Assembly: GCA_947478725.1 (NCBI GenBank)
Contig: CANJWZ010000032.1
Location: 1 to 49,470, forward strand
DNA: 49,470 nt
From: Comamonadaceae bacterium
Lineage (GTDB): Bacteria > Pseudomonadota > Gammaproteobacteria > Burkholderiales > Burkholderiaceae_C
Direction: 5' to 3'
How positions within the stretch are numbered: the first letter of the stretch is position 1; each line of letters begins with the position of its first letter. The notes under the pieces were generated by a model. It was not told the DNA's origin. It saw nothing but the letters and a program-made list of their open reading frames with translations, and made no database searches. This document shows, in pieces, positions 6,476 to 15,107 of this stretch. A program made the translations under genes and the position numbers.

Positions 6476-6669
6476 CCATGGGGTAGCCGAGTGTACGAAG
6501 GTCGTTATGGAGAGTCTAGAGGGCAAGGTGGTTTTTATATTACTGAAGTTTCAGGCGATTAATTGCTCACGACCTCCGGTAATCGTCCCTAAAGTGAAGA
6601 GAAGGGCGGAAACGCCCACCATAATATGACTTGAAACATTTGCATCACAATGAATTATTGGAGCAAGAT
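6476..6669. other. Junction between remnants and the oxygenase gene
   Basis: On the plus strand a short frame (6440-6562) encodes 40 residues ending GRYGESRGQGGFYITEVSGD; it has the look of a gene's 3' end, but I cannot name it and see no RBS. The rest up to 6669 probably carries the promoter and leader of the oxygenase gene. Confidence 0.3.
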
Positions 6670-7686
6670 ATGAACAAGGTCCCTGTCAGGTCAGAAGTTC
6701 CGGTGATCGATATTGGCGCTATGGTCGAATCGGGAAGCGACGCCGCCGTGGCTGCAGTAGCCTCTCAGATACGAGTTGCTGCTCTGGGAACCGGGTTCTT
6801 CTATGTTAGCAATCACGGCGTGCCGGCCGACGCCGTGGCCGACGTATTCGAGGCTAACCGCCGGTTCCACGCCCTGCCCATTGAAGAGAAGTTGAAGATC
6901 AAGCGAAATCTCTGGCACCGTGGGTACGAAGCCCTGGGTTCTTCCACCCTAAAGTCCTCCGCGCGGTTTGAGGCAGCGCGCAAACCCAGTCAGCTCGAAT
7001 CCATCAGCATTCGCCACGAACTCGATCTAGGCCACCCCGATTACGAACGTAAGCCCCTTCAGGGCCCGAACCAGTGGCCCGCTGACCCTTGGTTCAAGCA
7101 GGTCGTTCAGCGTTACGACACGGACGTGCGACAGCTAGGGCTGAAACTGCTGCATCCTTTCGCCATGGCGGTCGGTGAGAAGCGGGACTATTTCGACCGG
7201 TTCTTCTCCCCCCCGACCACCAATTTGCGAGTGATCCACTATCCTCCGGCGGCTCCTATGCGCGAGGAAGATACCTATGGCATCAACCCGCATACCGATT
7301 ACGGCTTCATGACCATCCTGGCTCAGGATGATGTGGGCGGGCTGCAGGTGCGGCGGGTGGACGGCACCTGGATCGACGCCCGGTACATCCCGGGGACTTT
7401 CATCATCAACGTCGGGGATGTGCTTGCACGCTGGACCAACGATGTATTCAATTCAACGCCGCACCGCGTTATCAGCCCGACGCATTCGCGGGACCGTTAT
7501 TCGGTCGGCCACTTCTTCGATCCGAATATCGATGCACTGATCGAGTGCCTGCCCAGTTTTCAAGGGCAGGGCAAACCGGTCAGGCACGAGTCAATCCGCT
7601 ATGGTGACTACTTTGCAATGCGCCTTGATGCCAATCATCCCGATAGGGTCGGCGCGCCCAAGGCAGCTGAAGCGCCCACCTACTAA
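6670..7686 (+). CDS. Isopenicillin-N-synthase-like 2OG/Fe(II) oxygenase
   Basis: A 338-residue soluble protein. The N-terminal DIOX_N domain begins VPVIDIGAMVE and includes TGFFYVSNHGVP (residues 41-52). The C-terminal 2OG-FeII_Oxy core has iron ligands H208 and D210 (NPHTDYG) and H265 (TPHRV), and R276-x-S278 (RYSVGHFFDP) for the 2-oxoglutarate carboxylate. Plant and bacterial relatives hydroxylate or desaturate small molecules; the substrate here is unknown. The ATG at 6670 is chosen because GGAG lies 9-12 bases upstream and homology starts there; an upstream in-frame codon at 6631 would add 13 residues. It is followed after 11 bp by an SDR gene, so they are likely co-transcribed. The block is GC-rich, unlike the remnants before it. 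Confidence 0.85.
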   Translation: MNKVPVRSEVPVIDIGAMVESGSDAAVAAVASQIRVAALGTGFFYVSNHGVPADAVADVFEANRRFHALPIEEKLKIKRNLWHRGYEALGSSTLKSSARFEAARKPSQLESISIRHELDLGHPDYERKPLQGPNQWPADPWFKQVVQRYDTDVRQLGLKLLHPFAMAVGEKRDYFDRFFSPPTTNLRVIHYPPAAPMREEDTYGINPHTDYGFMTILAQDDVGGLQVRRVDGTWIDARYIPGTFIINVGDVLARWTNDVFNSTPHRVISPTHSRDRYSVGHFFDPNIDALIECLPSFQGQGKPVRHESIRYGDYFAMRLDANHPDRVGAPKAAEAPTY

Positions 7687-7697
7687 GCCCACCCCTT

Positions 7698-8705
7698 ATG
7701 AAGAATGTTTCGACATTGGTCACCGGCGGGGCGGGGTTTGTCGGGCTGGCGCTGGTAGAGCACCTGCTGGGGCAGGGCGAAGCCGTCACGGTGCTGGACG
7801 TCATCGACGTTCCTGTCGACGCCAAACAGATTTTCTCCAAGCTGCCCGGGCAGTTGCGGGCGCTGCGCGGGAGCGTTCTGGACCGCGGCGCGCTCAACGC
7901 AGCGGTGGAGGCGAGCCGGCCCAGCGCCATCGTCAATGCAGCCACGGTGACCCCCGATGGGGGGCGTGAAAGCGTTGACCCCATCAGCGTGAACGAAGTC
8001 AATTTCAACGGCGCCCTGAATGTGCTTGAGGTAGTTCGTACGCACAGGATCCGGCTGGTGCATCTGAGCACCAGCGGCGTCTATGGCGAAATCCAAAATC
8101 GGCCGGGCTTTTCTTCCCCGTTGGTTGACGAAGACGTGCTGCCCGGCCCACGATCGCTGTATGCGATCTCAAAGACGGCCGCCGAGCAGACCGTGATGCG
8201 CTACGTGGAGCTTTTCGGCATCGACGCCGTGGTTGCTCGGGTGGGCGTTGCGTACGGGCCTTGGGAATATGAAACCGGATCGCGCCATGTGTTCAGCGCG
8301 CCGCTTCAGTTGCTGCGACTGGCCCACGTCCGAACAGAAGCGGTGATATCGCGTCAGAGCATCAAGGACTGGTCATACAGCCGCGACATCGCCCGTGGCA
8401 TCGCCTTGCTGAAGGACGCACGCGAAGGCCTGAAGTCGCGCATATTCAACGTGAGCGGCGATACCGCCTGGGCCATCTCAGATTTCGCGCAATACTTGAC
8501 CACCGCATTCCCCGGTTTTCGCTTTCGCATTGCCGCGTCAACTTCCGATCCGGCGGTGAACGCCACCCTGTCCAAAGCCTCCGATCGCCAGGGCCTCGAC
8601 ATGGCCAGGCTGAAGCGAGAGACGAGCTACGTACCCGCGTACGATCCTGCAAGCGCCTTTTGCGACTACGTCGCCTGGGCTGACCAGACAAAGTGTTGGC
8701 GCTAA
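7698..8705 (+). CDS. NAD-dependent epimerase/dehydratase (extended SDR)
   Basis: A 335-residue protein with an N-terminal Rossmann fold: TGGAGFVG at residues 9-16, acidic residue in VLDVID at the end of beta-2, and catalytic Y155-x3-K159 (SLYAISK). HLSTSGVYG supplies the active-site Ser/Thr. The C-terminal part (VSGDTAWAISDFAQYL) resembles the substrate domain of sugar-nucleotide epimerases and dehydratases, but catabolic dehydrogenases share this fold. Its position between an oxygenase and a Bug binding protein suggests a role in breakdown of an imported organic acid (inference). Intact. Confidence 0.85.
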   Translation: MKNVSTLVTGGAGFVGLALVEHLLGQGEAVTVLDVIDVPVDAKQIFSKLPGQLRALRGSVLDRGALNAAVEASRPSAIVNAATVTPDGGRESVDPISVNEVNFNGALNVLEVVRTHRIRLVHLSTSGVYGEIQNRPGFSSPLVDEDVLPGPRSLYAISKTAAEQTVMRYVELFGIDAVVARVGVAYGPWEYETGSRHVFSAPLQLLRLAHVRTEAVISRQSIKDWSYSRDIARGIALLKDAREGLKSRIFNVSGDTAWAISDFAQYLTTAFPGFRFRIAASTSDPAVNATLSKASDRQGLDMARLKRETSYVPAYDPASAFCDYVAWADQTKCWR

Positions 8706-8743
8706 ACGATTCGGGATTTTTTTCCAGCTTACGAAAGACGCAA

Positions 8744-9727
8744 ATGCAATTGGACGATCCTCACTTTTCAAGACGGCGGTTTCTCAAGGGTGCGACGGCG
8801 GCACTTGCTGCGCCCCAGGCCTTCGCTGCCGATCCTTACCCCAGCAAGCCAGTTCGGATTGTCGTGGGATATGCGCCTGGTGGCACCTCCGACGCCTTGG
8901 CGCGCCTTGTCGCCGACCGACTGGGGCCGCGCCTGGGTCAGCAGGTGATTGTCGAGAACCGGCCCGGAGCGGGCGGCATGCTAGGCACCGACTACGTGGC
9001 CAAGGCGGCGCCGGACGGGCATACCTTGTTGCTCGCATCCATCGGCATCACGCTTTACCCCTACATCTATGCCAAGGTGCCTTACGACGTACAGAAAGAT
9101 CTACTGCCGGTCGCGCAACTGGTCTCGGCGCCCAATTTTGTCGCGGTAAGCGCCAATTCACCGATCAAGAGTGTGCGCGAATTGATCAATGCGGCCAAGG
9201 CAAATCCGGGTTCCCTGACTTTCGCTTCGCCCGGTGCGGGTTCCACACCCTTCCTTTCGGGCGAGGTCTTCAAGCAAATGGCGGGCGTCAACCTGGTGCA
9301 CGTGCCCTATAAAGGGAGTTCTCCGGCCGTCATGGATCTGGCCGGCGGCAACGTGACGGTGATGTTCGACAACGCCACCTTGCCCCTCATCAAGTCGGGC
9401 CGCCTGCGCGGCCTGGCCGTGACAACGGCCAGGCGTTCGGCCTCTGCGCCCGACCTGCCCACGCTGGCTGAGTCCGGCTTGCCTGGCTATGACATCACCT
9501 CCTGGTACGGTGTGGTGGCGCCGATGGGAACGCCCGACGACATCGCCAAGCGCCTCAATACCGAAATCAACGCCATCCTGGCGCAGTCCGATGTGAAAGA
9601 GCGGCTGTTTGCCATGGGTTGCGATCCTGTGATCAGCAGCCAGGCGCAGTTTGCCGATTACGTCAAGCGCGAGCTCGCATTGTGGAAGCTGCTGATCAAG
9701 GATTCGGGCATGAAGATCGACATGTAG
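8744..9727 (+). CDS. Bug/TctC-family substrate-binding protein, Tat signal
   Basis: A 327-residue tripartite tricarboxylate receptor. The N-terminus MQLDDPHFSRRRFLKGATAA carries a twin-arginine motif, then ...PQAFA. The mature part shows the family blocks YPSKPVRIVVGYAPGGTSD, VENRPGAGG and HVPYKGSSPAVMDL. It binds a carboxylate or related ligand in the periplasm for a TctAB transporter, which is not present here, as is common for Bug genes. The ATG at 8744 is preferred over an earlier start at 8693 because it places the RR motif near the N-terminus. Downstream is a broken racemase after 7 bp. Confidence 0.9.
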   Translation: MQLDDPHFSRRRFLKGATAALAAPQAFAADPYPSKPVRIVVGYAPGGTSDALARLVADRLGPRLGQQVIVENRPGAGGMLGTDYVAKAAPDGHTLLLASIGITLYPYIYAKVPYDVQKDLLPVAQLVSAPNFVAVSANSPIKSVRELINAAKANPGSLTFASPGAGSTPFLSGEVFKQMAGVNLVHVPYKGSSPAVMDLAGGNVTVMFDNATLPLIKSGRLRGLAVTTARRSASAPDLPTLAESGLPGYDITSWYGVVAPMGTPDDIAKRLNTEINAILAQSDVKERLFAMGCDPVISSQAQFADYVKRELALWKLLIKDSGMKIDM

Positions 9728-9734
9728 GCGCGCG

Positions 9735-10085
9735 ATGGCACCGCGCAAGCTTTACGTCATCAACCCGAATAACCTGGATTCGGTGACGCGTGCCATCGAC
9801 ACCGCGTTGAAGAGTTTTTCTGGCATTTTCGGCCTTGCCATCGAATGCCTGACGGTCAAGGATGGGCCGTCCGGCCTTCATGGACTGCGCGAGCGGCTGG
9901 TCGCACCGGTCTTGGGTATCGGCGAGTGTTCGATGCTCACTGTCTGCACGCTGGGCCAGCGCATCGGGGTGATAGCCATTGCATTGCAGGCCATCCCGCG
10001 CCACCTGCGCTACTATGGCGCCATGGGCTTGTCCGGCAGGATCGCCAGGGAACGTGCGATCGACCTCGACGTAAGCCAATCCACC
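9735..10085 (+). pseudogene. Asp/Glu/hydantoin racemase-family pseudogene
   Basis: Starts KLYVINPNNLDSVTRAIDTA, as hydantoin racemases begin, then IECLTVKDGPSG joins directly to LHGLRERLVAPVLGIGECSM. About 40 residues that normally include the first catalytic Cys region are missing in between. It continues LTVCTLGQRIGVIAIALQAI, PRHLRYYGAMGLSGRIARER and AIDLDVSQ, then loses similarity; the second catalytic Cys region is gone. The open frame runs on to 10166 in unrelated sequence. The ancestral enzyme would have racemised hydantoins, matching the broken carbamoylase and hydantoinase nearby. Confidence 0.75.
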
Positions 10086-10107
10086 AACTCGCAACTTGCG
10101 CTTGGTA

Positions 10108-10381
10108 GCATGGTCGATGGTTCGCCGCGGCGGCCAAGTGGGGCGAGGAAGACAGGTTCCATATGATCGGCGGCTCGGCTATCGTTGCGCCCACGGGAGA
10201 AATTGTTATGCAGGCCCAAAGTGAGTGCGCCGAGGTCATCTCCGCCAACTGCGATCTTCGCCTGGGTGACAACTTCCGCGATCATGTGTTCAACTTTTCT
10301 AATCACCGCAGGCCCGAGCATTACCGCCTTATCGTCGAGCGTGCTGGCGCCGGCCTGCCTCTTGGAGATTCCCATGAATGA
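10108..10381 (+). pseudogene. N-carbamoyl amino-acid amidohydrolase (nitrilase family), C-terminal remnant
   Basis: The frame begins RWFAAAAKWGEEDRFHMIGG and continues SAIVAPTGEIVMQAQSECAE, VISANCDLRLGDNFRDHVFN and FSNHRRPEHYRLIVERAGAG. This closely resembles the C-terminal end of D-/L-carbamoylases of the carbon-nitrogen hydrolase family. The parts with the catalytic Glu, Lys and Cys are absent. It is fused by deletion to the racemase remnant, with a TAG just before RWF in this frame. The final codons overlap the start of the next Bug gene. Confidence 0.75.
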
Positions 10382-11351
10382 ATTGACTTGCCGCAGGCGT
10401 TTCCTAAAGACCTCGTTGTCCACTGCCACCGCCGTGGCGCTGCCGGACTTCGCTTTCTCACAGGCTTACCCCTCACGCCCGATCCGCCTGATCTGTCCGT
10501 TTACCGCGGGTGGTTCTTCAGATGTGATTCTTCGCACCATGGCGGGGGTGGCAGGCAAGATACTTGGTGGCACCGTGGTTGTCGAGAACAAGCCAGGCGC
10601 TAGTGGGTCGCTGGGCGCGCTGGAGCTTGCCACGGCGCGACCGGATGGATATATCTTGTCGCAACTGCCCTTTGGCGTCTACACAGTGCCCCACATGCAA
10701 AAGGTGACATGGCATCCGATGCGCGACATCAGCTACATCGCCCACCTGACCACCTACACCAACGGCCTGGTGGTGCGAGGAGATTCGCCGATTCGCAGCA
10801 TCAAGGATTTCATCGATACTGCCAAAGCGCGTCCTGGGGAGATCACATATGGCTGCGCCGGGCTGGGCACGTTCGCGCATTTGTCGGCGGAGGAGTTCGC
10901 CTATCGCGCCGGCATCAAGCTGCTGATCGTTCCCTACAAGGGAGACGCCGATGGCCTACAAGCCTTGCTGGGCGGGCATATCATGGCCCTCAGCAGTTCG
11001 TCCGTTTGGGCGGCGCAAGTGGACAGCGGCGCCTGCCGCCTGCTTGCAAGCTATGGCACCAAGCGCATCAAGCGCTGGGCTAGCGCGCCGACACTGCGCG
11101 AAATCGGATTCGATACCATCCCGGATTCGCCATTCGGAATTGGCGCGCCCAAAGGGATGGCACCGGGGCTGCTGGAGAATCTGCAGGAGGCATTCCGCCG
11201 CACGCTGGAGGATCCTTCAGTTTCCGCGGTGCTCGACAAATACGACATGCCGGTTTTCTACTTGGGCGCTTCCGATTACACGCGTTTCTCGCAGCAGACT
11301 TACGATACCCAGAAGACCACCATCGCACGGCTAGGCCTGTCTGGCGCATGA
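10374..11351 (+). CDS. Bug/TctC-family substrate-binding protein, Tat-like signal
   Basis: A 325-residue protein beginning MNELTCRRRFLKTSLSTATA, a twin-arginine-type leader ending before QAYPSRPIRL. Family blocks: ICPFTAGGSSDV, VVENKPGASGSLGA, YGCAGLGTFAHLSAE, IVPYKGDADGLQALLGGHIM, FGIGAPKGMAPGLLE. It has Cys in place of the usual Val/Phe strand residue. TTGGAG at 10362-10367 supports the ATG at 10374 rather than an upstream start within the amidohydrolase remnant. Its stop overlaps the start of the broken hydantoinase (11348-11351), suggesting it delivered the substrate of that pathway. Apparently intact. Confidence 0.9.
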   Translation: MNELTCRRRFLKTSLSTATAVALPDFAFSQAYPSRPIRLICPFTAGGSSDVILRTMAGVAGKILGGTVVVENKPGASGSLGALELATARPDGYILSQLPFGVYTVPHMQKVTWHPMRDISYIAHLTTYTNGLVVRGDSPIRSIKDFIDTAKARPGEITYGCAGLGTFAHLSAEEFAYRAGIKLLIVPYKGDADGLQALLGGHIMALSSSSVWAAQVDSGACRLLASYGTKRIKRWASAPTLREIGFDTIPDSPFGIGAPKGMAPGLLENLQEAFRRTLEDPSVSAVLDKYDMPVFYLGASDYTRFSQQTYDTQKTTIARLGLSGA

Positions 11352-12118
11352 CAGCTTTCGACATTACCATCCGCGGGGGGGGCGGATCGCGTCGGACATG
11401 CAGACGTTCGAGGCTGACATCGGCATCGTCGGCGACAAGGTGGCTGCGGTCACTGCCTGCTTGCCGGCCGGCAGGCAGGACATCGGTGCCACAGGGCGCT
11501 GGGTGCTTCCCGGCGGCATCGACAGCCATTGCCATATCGAACAGCTCTCCGGCATGAGCATCATGAGTGCCTATGACTGGTATTCCGCCACTGTATCGGC
11601 CGCTTTTGGCGGGACCACCACCGTCATTCCCTTCGCGGCGCAACACCGCGGTAAGAAAATCCCCGACGTGCTCGCCGACTACGCGAAACTGGCGCGCGCG
11701 AAAGCCGTCATCGACTACAGCTTTCACTTGATAGTGACCGACCCGGACGAGATCGCCCTGTCGCGCGATTTGCCGCAGGCCATACGCGATGGCATCACCT
11801 CGTTCAAGGTCTACATCACCTACGACCTGCTCAAGCTGATCACTATCAGCTTCTGGATGTGCTGGCGCTGGCGCGCCGAGAGGGTGCCCTGGTCATGGTA
11901 CATGCCGAAAACCACGACATGATCCGCTGGATCACCCGGCGCCTGCTGGAGCGCGGGCATACTGCGCATGCTTTACACGCCGTGGCACATGACCCGCTCG
12001 CCGAGAGCGAAGCCGCCCACGCCGCTGCTATTTTCCGAAGGGGTCGAACAAGGAAGAATCAGCATCAATGAATTCGTGGCGCTCACGTCCACCAATCATG
12101 CGCGCACCAACGTTTGAT
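11348..12118 (+). pseudogene. D-hydantoinase/dihydropyrimidinase pseudogene
   Basis: Starts MTAFDITIR, then an eight-G run shifts the frame. It continues as MQTFEADIGIVGDKVAAVT, GRWVLPGGIDSHCHIEQLSG (metal-binding HxH) and FGGTTTVIPFAAQHRGKK up to TSFKVYITYDLLKL. A second frameshift near 11840 leads to LALARREGALVMVHAENHDM and IRWITRRLLERGHTA. A large internal deletion then joins AHAAA to LLFSEGVEQGRISINEFVAL and TSTNHARTNV, then a stop. The carboxylated-lysine region (FKVY) and several ligand blocks remain, but the catalytic core is incomplete. The ATGA overlap with the upstream Bug gene shows former coupling. Confidence 0.85.
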
Positions 12119-12182
12119 TAACCACAAATGTGTCTGCCGGGCACTGGGCTGCTACTTTTGCCAAGACCGCGTTATGAGATGG

Positions 12183-12587
12183 TTACAGTAGTAATAAAAA
12201 ACCGGCAGCTGCCGCACTTGCTCCGCCCCCTTCATAATAACCAACGACATCTTTTTTACCATAATAATTACCGTTGTAAATCTTCCCTTCTTCATAATAA
12301 CCAATAACGTCTTTCTTGCCGTAATAATTGCCGTTGTAAATCTTCCCTCCCTCATAATATCCAATAACATCTTTTTTGCCGTAGTAATTACCAGTGTAGA
12401 TTAAACCATTTTCAATGTAACCTATCACATCTTTTTTACCATAATAGTTGCCACTGTAAATCTTTCCTGCTTCAAAATAGCCAATGACGTCTTTTTTTCC
12501 GTAATAATTACCATTGTAAATTTTTGTTTGTGCATTCGAAAAACTAAATGTGAATAAAAGAGTTAATAAGATTAATAATTTCTTCAT
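12183..12587 (-). CDS. Secreted protein with five 20-residue repeats, Bacteroidota style
   Basis: A 134-residue protein. Residues 1-20 are a signal peptide (MKKLLILLTLLFTFSFSNAQ), whose final SNAQ is typical of Bacteroidota. Residues 23-122 are five 20-residue repeats of consensus IYxGNYYGKKDVIGYxExGK; the tail is ASAAAAGFLLLL. Repeat length and the GxIYxGN...IGYxExG pattern recall the small 'four-fold beta flower' repeat proteins; function unknown. The start at 12587 is chosen because the leader begins there; a longer frame to 12707 only adds non-homologous residues. The AT-rich coding DNA contrasts with GC-rich flanks. Repeats are near-identical at DNA level (60-bp units). Confidence 0.75.
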   Translation of the reverse strand: MKKLLILLTLLFTFSFSNAQTKIYNGNYYGKKDVIGYFEAGKIYSGNYYGKKDVIGYIENGLIYTGNYYGKKDVIGYYEGGKIYNGNYYGKKDVIGYYEEGKIYNGNYYGKKDVVGYYEGGGASAAAAGFLLLL

Positions 12588-12776
12588 TTTTTTGGATTGA
12601 AAAGATGTTGGAAATGGATTGGCTAATGCCTTGCTGCGGATAGTAGCCGCCCATTCAAAATGCAGAATCACACCCTTGCATTTGACCCACAAGAGTCTTG
12701 CGGCCATGACGCGCTACGGCATGGGTCAGCGCTGCAGTTCATGTTGCATTTTTGTGCTGCAGCTTGAATTAAAACT

Positions 12777-13745
12777 CTAGTTTTCCACCAGCGCCTGAAA
12801 TTCCGGGCGGCTCAGCATGCCCGACCAGTATTTGTCTTCCTGGCGCAGTGCATCTATAAAGCCTGCCGAGTCTAGGTAATGCGGCGTAATATAACTGGCG
12901 CGCATCTTGTCAACGAAATCCTTGCCTTGGACGGCAACTTTGAGTGCATTGGCGAGTTTGTTCACCGCGCTGGGAGGCATTCCCTTGGGGGCCAGCAAAC
13001 CGAACTTCGTCACTTCGATCACGTTCAGGCCGGACTCCTTAATTGTGGGAGTCTGCGGCAGGAATTCAGAACGCACGCTCCCGGTAGTGGCAAGAGCGCG
13101 CAAGGTCCCAGCATTGACCTGCGACATGAAGGAGCCAGGAATCCCGATGAAGACATCGGTGCTTCCACTTAGCAGAGCGCCGACCACCTGAGCATTACCC
13201 GTGTAGGGAATGTGCGTGAACTTGATGCCAGCGGTAAGTTGCAACGCCTCACCGATCATGTGAGTCGTGGTTCCGACGCCGGTTGATCCCATGTTTACTT
13301 TCCCGGGATTCTGCTTCGCGTAATCGATCAGTTCGGCCAGCGTCTTGTAGGGCGCGTCCGCACGGGCAACCAGAGCTAGGGCCGTACCCGTCAGGTTTCC
13401 AATCGGTACGAAATCGTCCATTGTGTATGTGACCCGCTTCATGTGAGGGATAACCGAGAGTGCCGAGGTTCCGGCAAAGAGCAGGGTGTAGCCGTCCGGG
13501 CTGGCATTACGTACGGCGCTCGTGCCCATGATGGTACCGGCGCCCGGCCGGTTTTCGATCACGAGGCGCTGGCCCAGCAAGGGCTCCATGAAGGCCTGTG
13601 CCAAGCGCAACTGAACGTCGACTCCACCCGCCCCGTAGGGCACGATTATCTTGATCGGTCGATCAGGATATGATTGAGCACCAACATGGGAAAATGGCAA
13701 AAACAAGGCGAAGGCGGACAATGCCGCAGCTAGACGTGATCGCAT
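12777..13745 (-). CDS. Bug/TctC-family substrate-binding protein, Sec signal
   Basis: A 322-residue protein with a Sec leader (RSRLAAALSAFALFLPFSHV, then GAQ). The mature receptor shows YPDRPIKIIVPYGAGGVDVQ, VIENRPGAGTIMG, GVGTTTHMIGEAL, THIPYTGNAQVVGALLSG and LLAPKGMPPSAVNKLA. It is the only gene of this block on the minus strand and has its own upstream region. TctA/TctB membrane genes are absent. Unlike the two Bug proteins to the left, it uses Sec rather than Tat export, so it is not a simple duplicate. Ligand unknown. Confidence 0.9.
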   Translation of the reverse strand: MRSRLAAALSAFALFLPFSHVGAQSYPDRPIKIIVPYGAGGVDVQLRLAQAFMEPLLGQRLVIENRPGAGTIMGTSAVRNASPDGYTLLFAGTSALSVIPHMKRVTYTMDDFVPIGNLTGTALALVARADAPYKTLAELIDYAKQNPGKVNMGSTGVGTTTHMIGEALQLTAGIKFTHIPYTGNAQVVGALLSGSTDVFIGIPGSFMSQVNAGTLRALATTGSVRSEFLPQTPTIKESGLNVIEVTKFGLLAPKGMPPSAVNKLANALKVAVQGKDFVDKMRASYITPHYLDSAGFIDALRQEDKYWSGMLSRPEFQALVEN

Positions 13746-14072
13746 GGACTTTCCTTCTGTAAATTTGGCGGATGTCGTGGATGCGCCAATTATAGATTTC
13801 TAACATCTGAAGGCCATGCGCAATCATTGTGAAATTTCAATGTACTTGGTTTGACGCCATGCACTTCCTCGTAAAAACTCTGATAACGCAACTTTAGATG
13901 CCTTGCGCCCTGCGTGAAAGCCCAAGACTGCTGAGCGTCATTGTCCTGCCCTTATTCAAGGCGTTGTTGATATTCAACTTGATTAAGTTGGCCGAAGAAA
14001 AACTGCAGGAAGACTTCCGAGTACAGCCGTTCCGTCAACATTTCCGGCACCAAGTTGTTGGGGCTCTCCGAG
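13746..14072. other. Intergenic region, about 330 bp, no gene recognised
   Basis: It holds the presumed minus-strand promoter of the Bug gene at its left side. Short open stretches exist in both directions (for example LLIFNLIKLAEEKLQEDF on the plus strand), but none resembles a family I know. Confidence 0.4.
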
Positions 14073-14094
14073 AATAGGGGGCCTGACCCCCATT
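14073..14094 (-). terminator. GC hairpin after the alpha/beta hydrolase gene
   Basis: On the minus strand GGGGG-TCAGG-CCCCC forms a short strong hairpin 21 bp past the hydrolase stop. The following TATTCTC is only weakly T-rich, so it may be a terminator or a REP-like element. Confidence 0.4.
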
Positions 14095-14114
14095 CGTTAA
14101 TTTATTATCTATAT

Positions 14115-14867
14115 TTATTTTAAGTTTCTAACAATAAATTCCTTAACGACAGCGGCTGCTTTATCCAGGATGCCGGCATACATGTGGCGGCCGCTCGTAT
14201 GCACGTCACCCTCATCAAAACCACCTTCCATCCACACTTGATCGGTTGATAATGCATTTTTACCCTTAATTTCTTGAAATAACCTTTCGGCATTTTTGGG
14301 GTTGGTCCACCCATTCGGATCATCTTTGTGATGGAGTACCAACAAGGGAAGATTTAAATTGGCATTTAATTTGGTTTCATTTCGACTGCCACTAAAAATC
14401 GCACCATCAATTAATTTTTGATTTTCAGGAGATTTGTTAAGAAAAGAAGCAAGACTGACTGCTCCGTTGCTATGGCCAATTAAATATACAGGCAATTGTG
14501 TTTTTTTCTTATAGTAGTCAATCACAGCTTTAACCCGCTCAATGTGCTGGCTTGTGGTTCGTGGCGTTAAATCACTTCTGTATCCAAGTGATGTTCTACT
14601 ATCCATGATCACCAAATCAAGAAGCTTTTTTTCTTCAGTCTGATTGATGAATTTCAATATCCAACTGGGTTGAGCATTTGGCTTATTTGCCAGACCAAAA
14701 CTACCATCACCACCCGGAAGAAATATCAGTGTGGCCTTCGCTTCAGCATTTGCCCAATAAGCAGTGGGAACATCGTCTTTTTCAAATGGTATCAATACAA
14801 TTTCTGCTTTACTCAGATTGCAAGCAATTGAAATTAAGATGATTGCAAAAAGACGGTAAGGCTTCAT
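14115..14867 (-). CDS. Secreted alpha/beta hydrolase
   Basis: A 250-residue protein with a signal peptide (MKPYRLFAIILISIACNLSK, AE). The hydrolase fold shows an oxyanion block TLIFLPGGDGSFG (residues 46-58), the nucleophile elbow G131-H-S133-N-G (LIGHSNGAVSLASF), LLVLHHKDDPNGWTN with the likely acid (D182 or D183), and GDVHTSGRHMY with the likely catalytic His (H223 or H228). It probably hydrolyses an ester in the periplasm; substrate unknown. Coding DNA is AT-richer than the core genes next to it, suggesting acquisition. Confidence 0.75.
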   Translation of the reverse strand: MKPYRLFAIILISIACNLSKAEIVLIPFEKDDVPTAYWANAEAKATLIFLPGGDGSFGLANKPNAQPSWILKFINQTEEKKLLDLVIMDSRTSLGYRSDLTPRTTSQHIERVKAVIDYYKKKTQLPVYLIGHSNGAVSLASFLNKSPENQKLIDGAIFSGSRNETKLNANLNLPLLVLHHKDDPNGWTNPKNAERLFQEIKGKNALSTDQVWMEGGFDEGDVHTSGRHMYAGILDKAAAVVKEFIVRNLK

Positions 14868-14902
14868 TATTCATCCTCATGAAAAGTAAGTTGAGACGCT
14901 GA

Positions 14903-15064
14903 TTATTTCTCAAAACTTGATTGACATAACAAACAAATCTCTGACCGCCCAGCCAGCCCGGGCACCGGCACGGCGCTGGCTGCGCCAGCCAGCAGTGCTC
15001 TTTTGTGTAGCAGCTTTCGGCTGCGTTTGACGGCCGCTTGCATGGCCGAGTCATCTAGAGCCAT
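14903..15064 (-). pseudogene. N-terminal remnant of an EcsC-like/unknown conserved protein
   Basis: The minus strand reads MALDDSAMQAAVKRSRKLLH, then KRALLAGAASAVPVPGL. After this the expected DWAVD-like continuation is reached only through a one-base frameshift (WAVRD in the next frame), followed by a stop. KRALLAxxASAVPVPGLDW is a pattern I associate with small conserved Burkholderiales proteins with a glycine-rich membrane-associated N-terminus. The rest of the gene is missing. Confidence 0.4.
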
Positions 15065-15107
15065 CTGCAGGGCTGTGGGCAAGAGATGAACCTCCTGTGC
15101 TTCAGCG

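Noticed and set aside
7580..8096. Minus-strand open frames overlapping the oxygenase/SDR junction.
   Set aside because: Antisense to two well-supported genes; no recognisable protein.
11450..11482. Near-palindrome CTGCTTGCCGGCCGGCAGGC inside the hydantoinase remnant, giving the peptide CLPAGRQ, as a possible mobile palindromic insert.
   Set aside because: Hydantoinases of this type naturally carry a GxLPAGRxExDATGR-like segment at this place, so the palindrome can be ordinary coding sequence.
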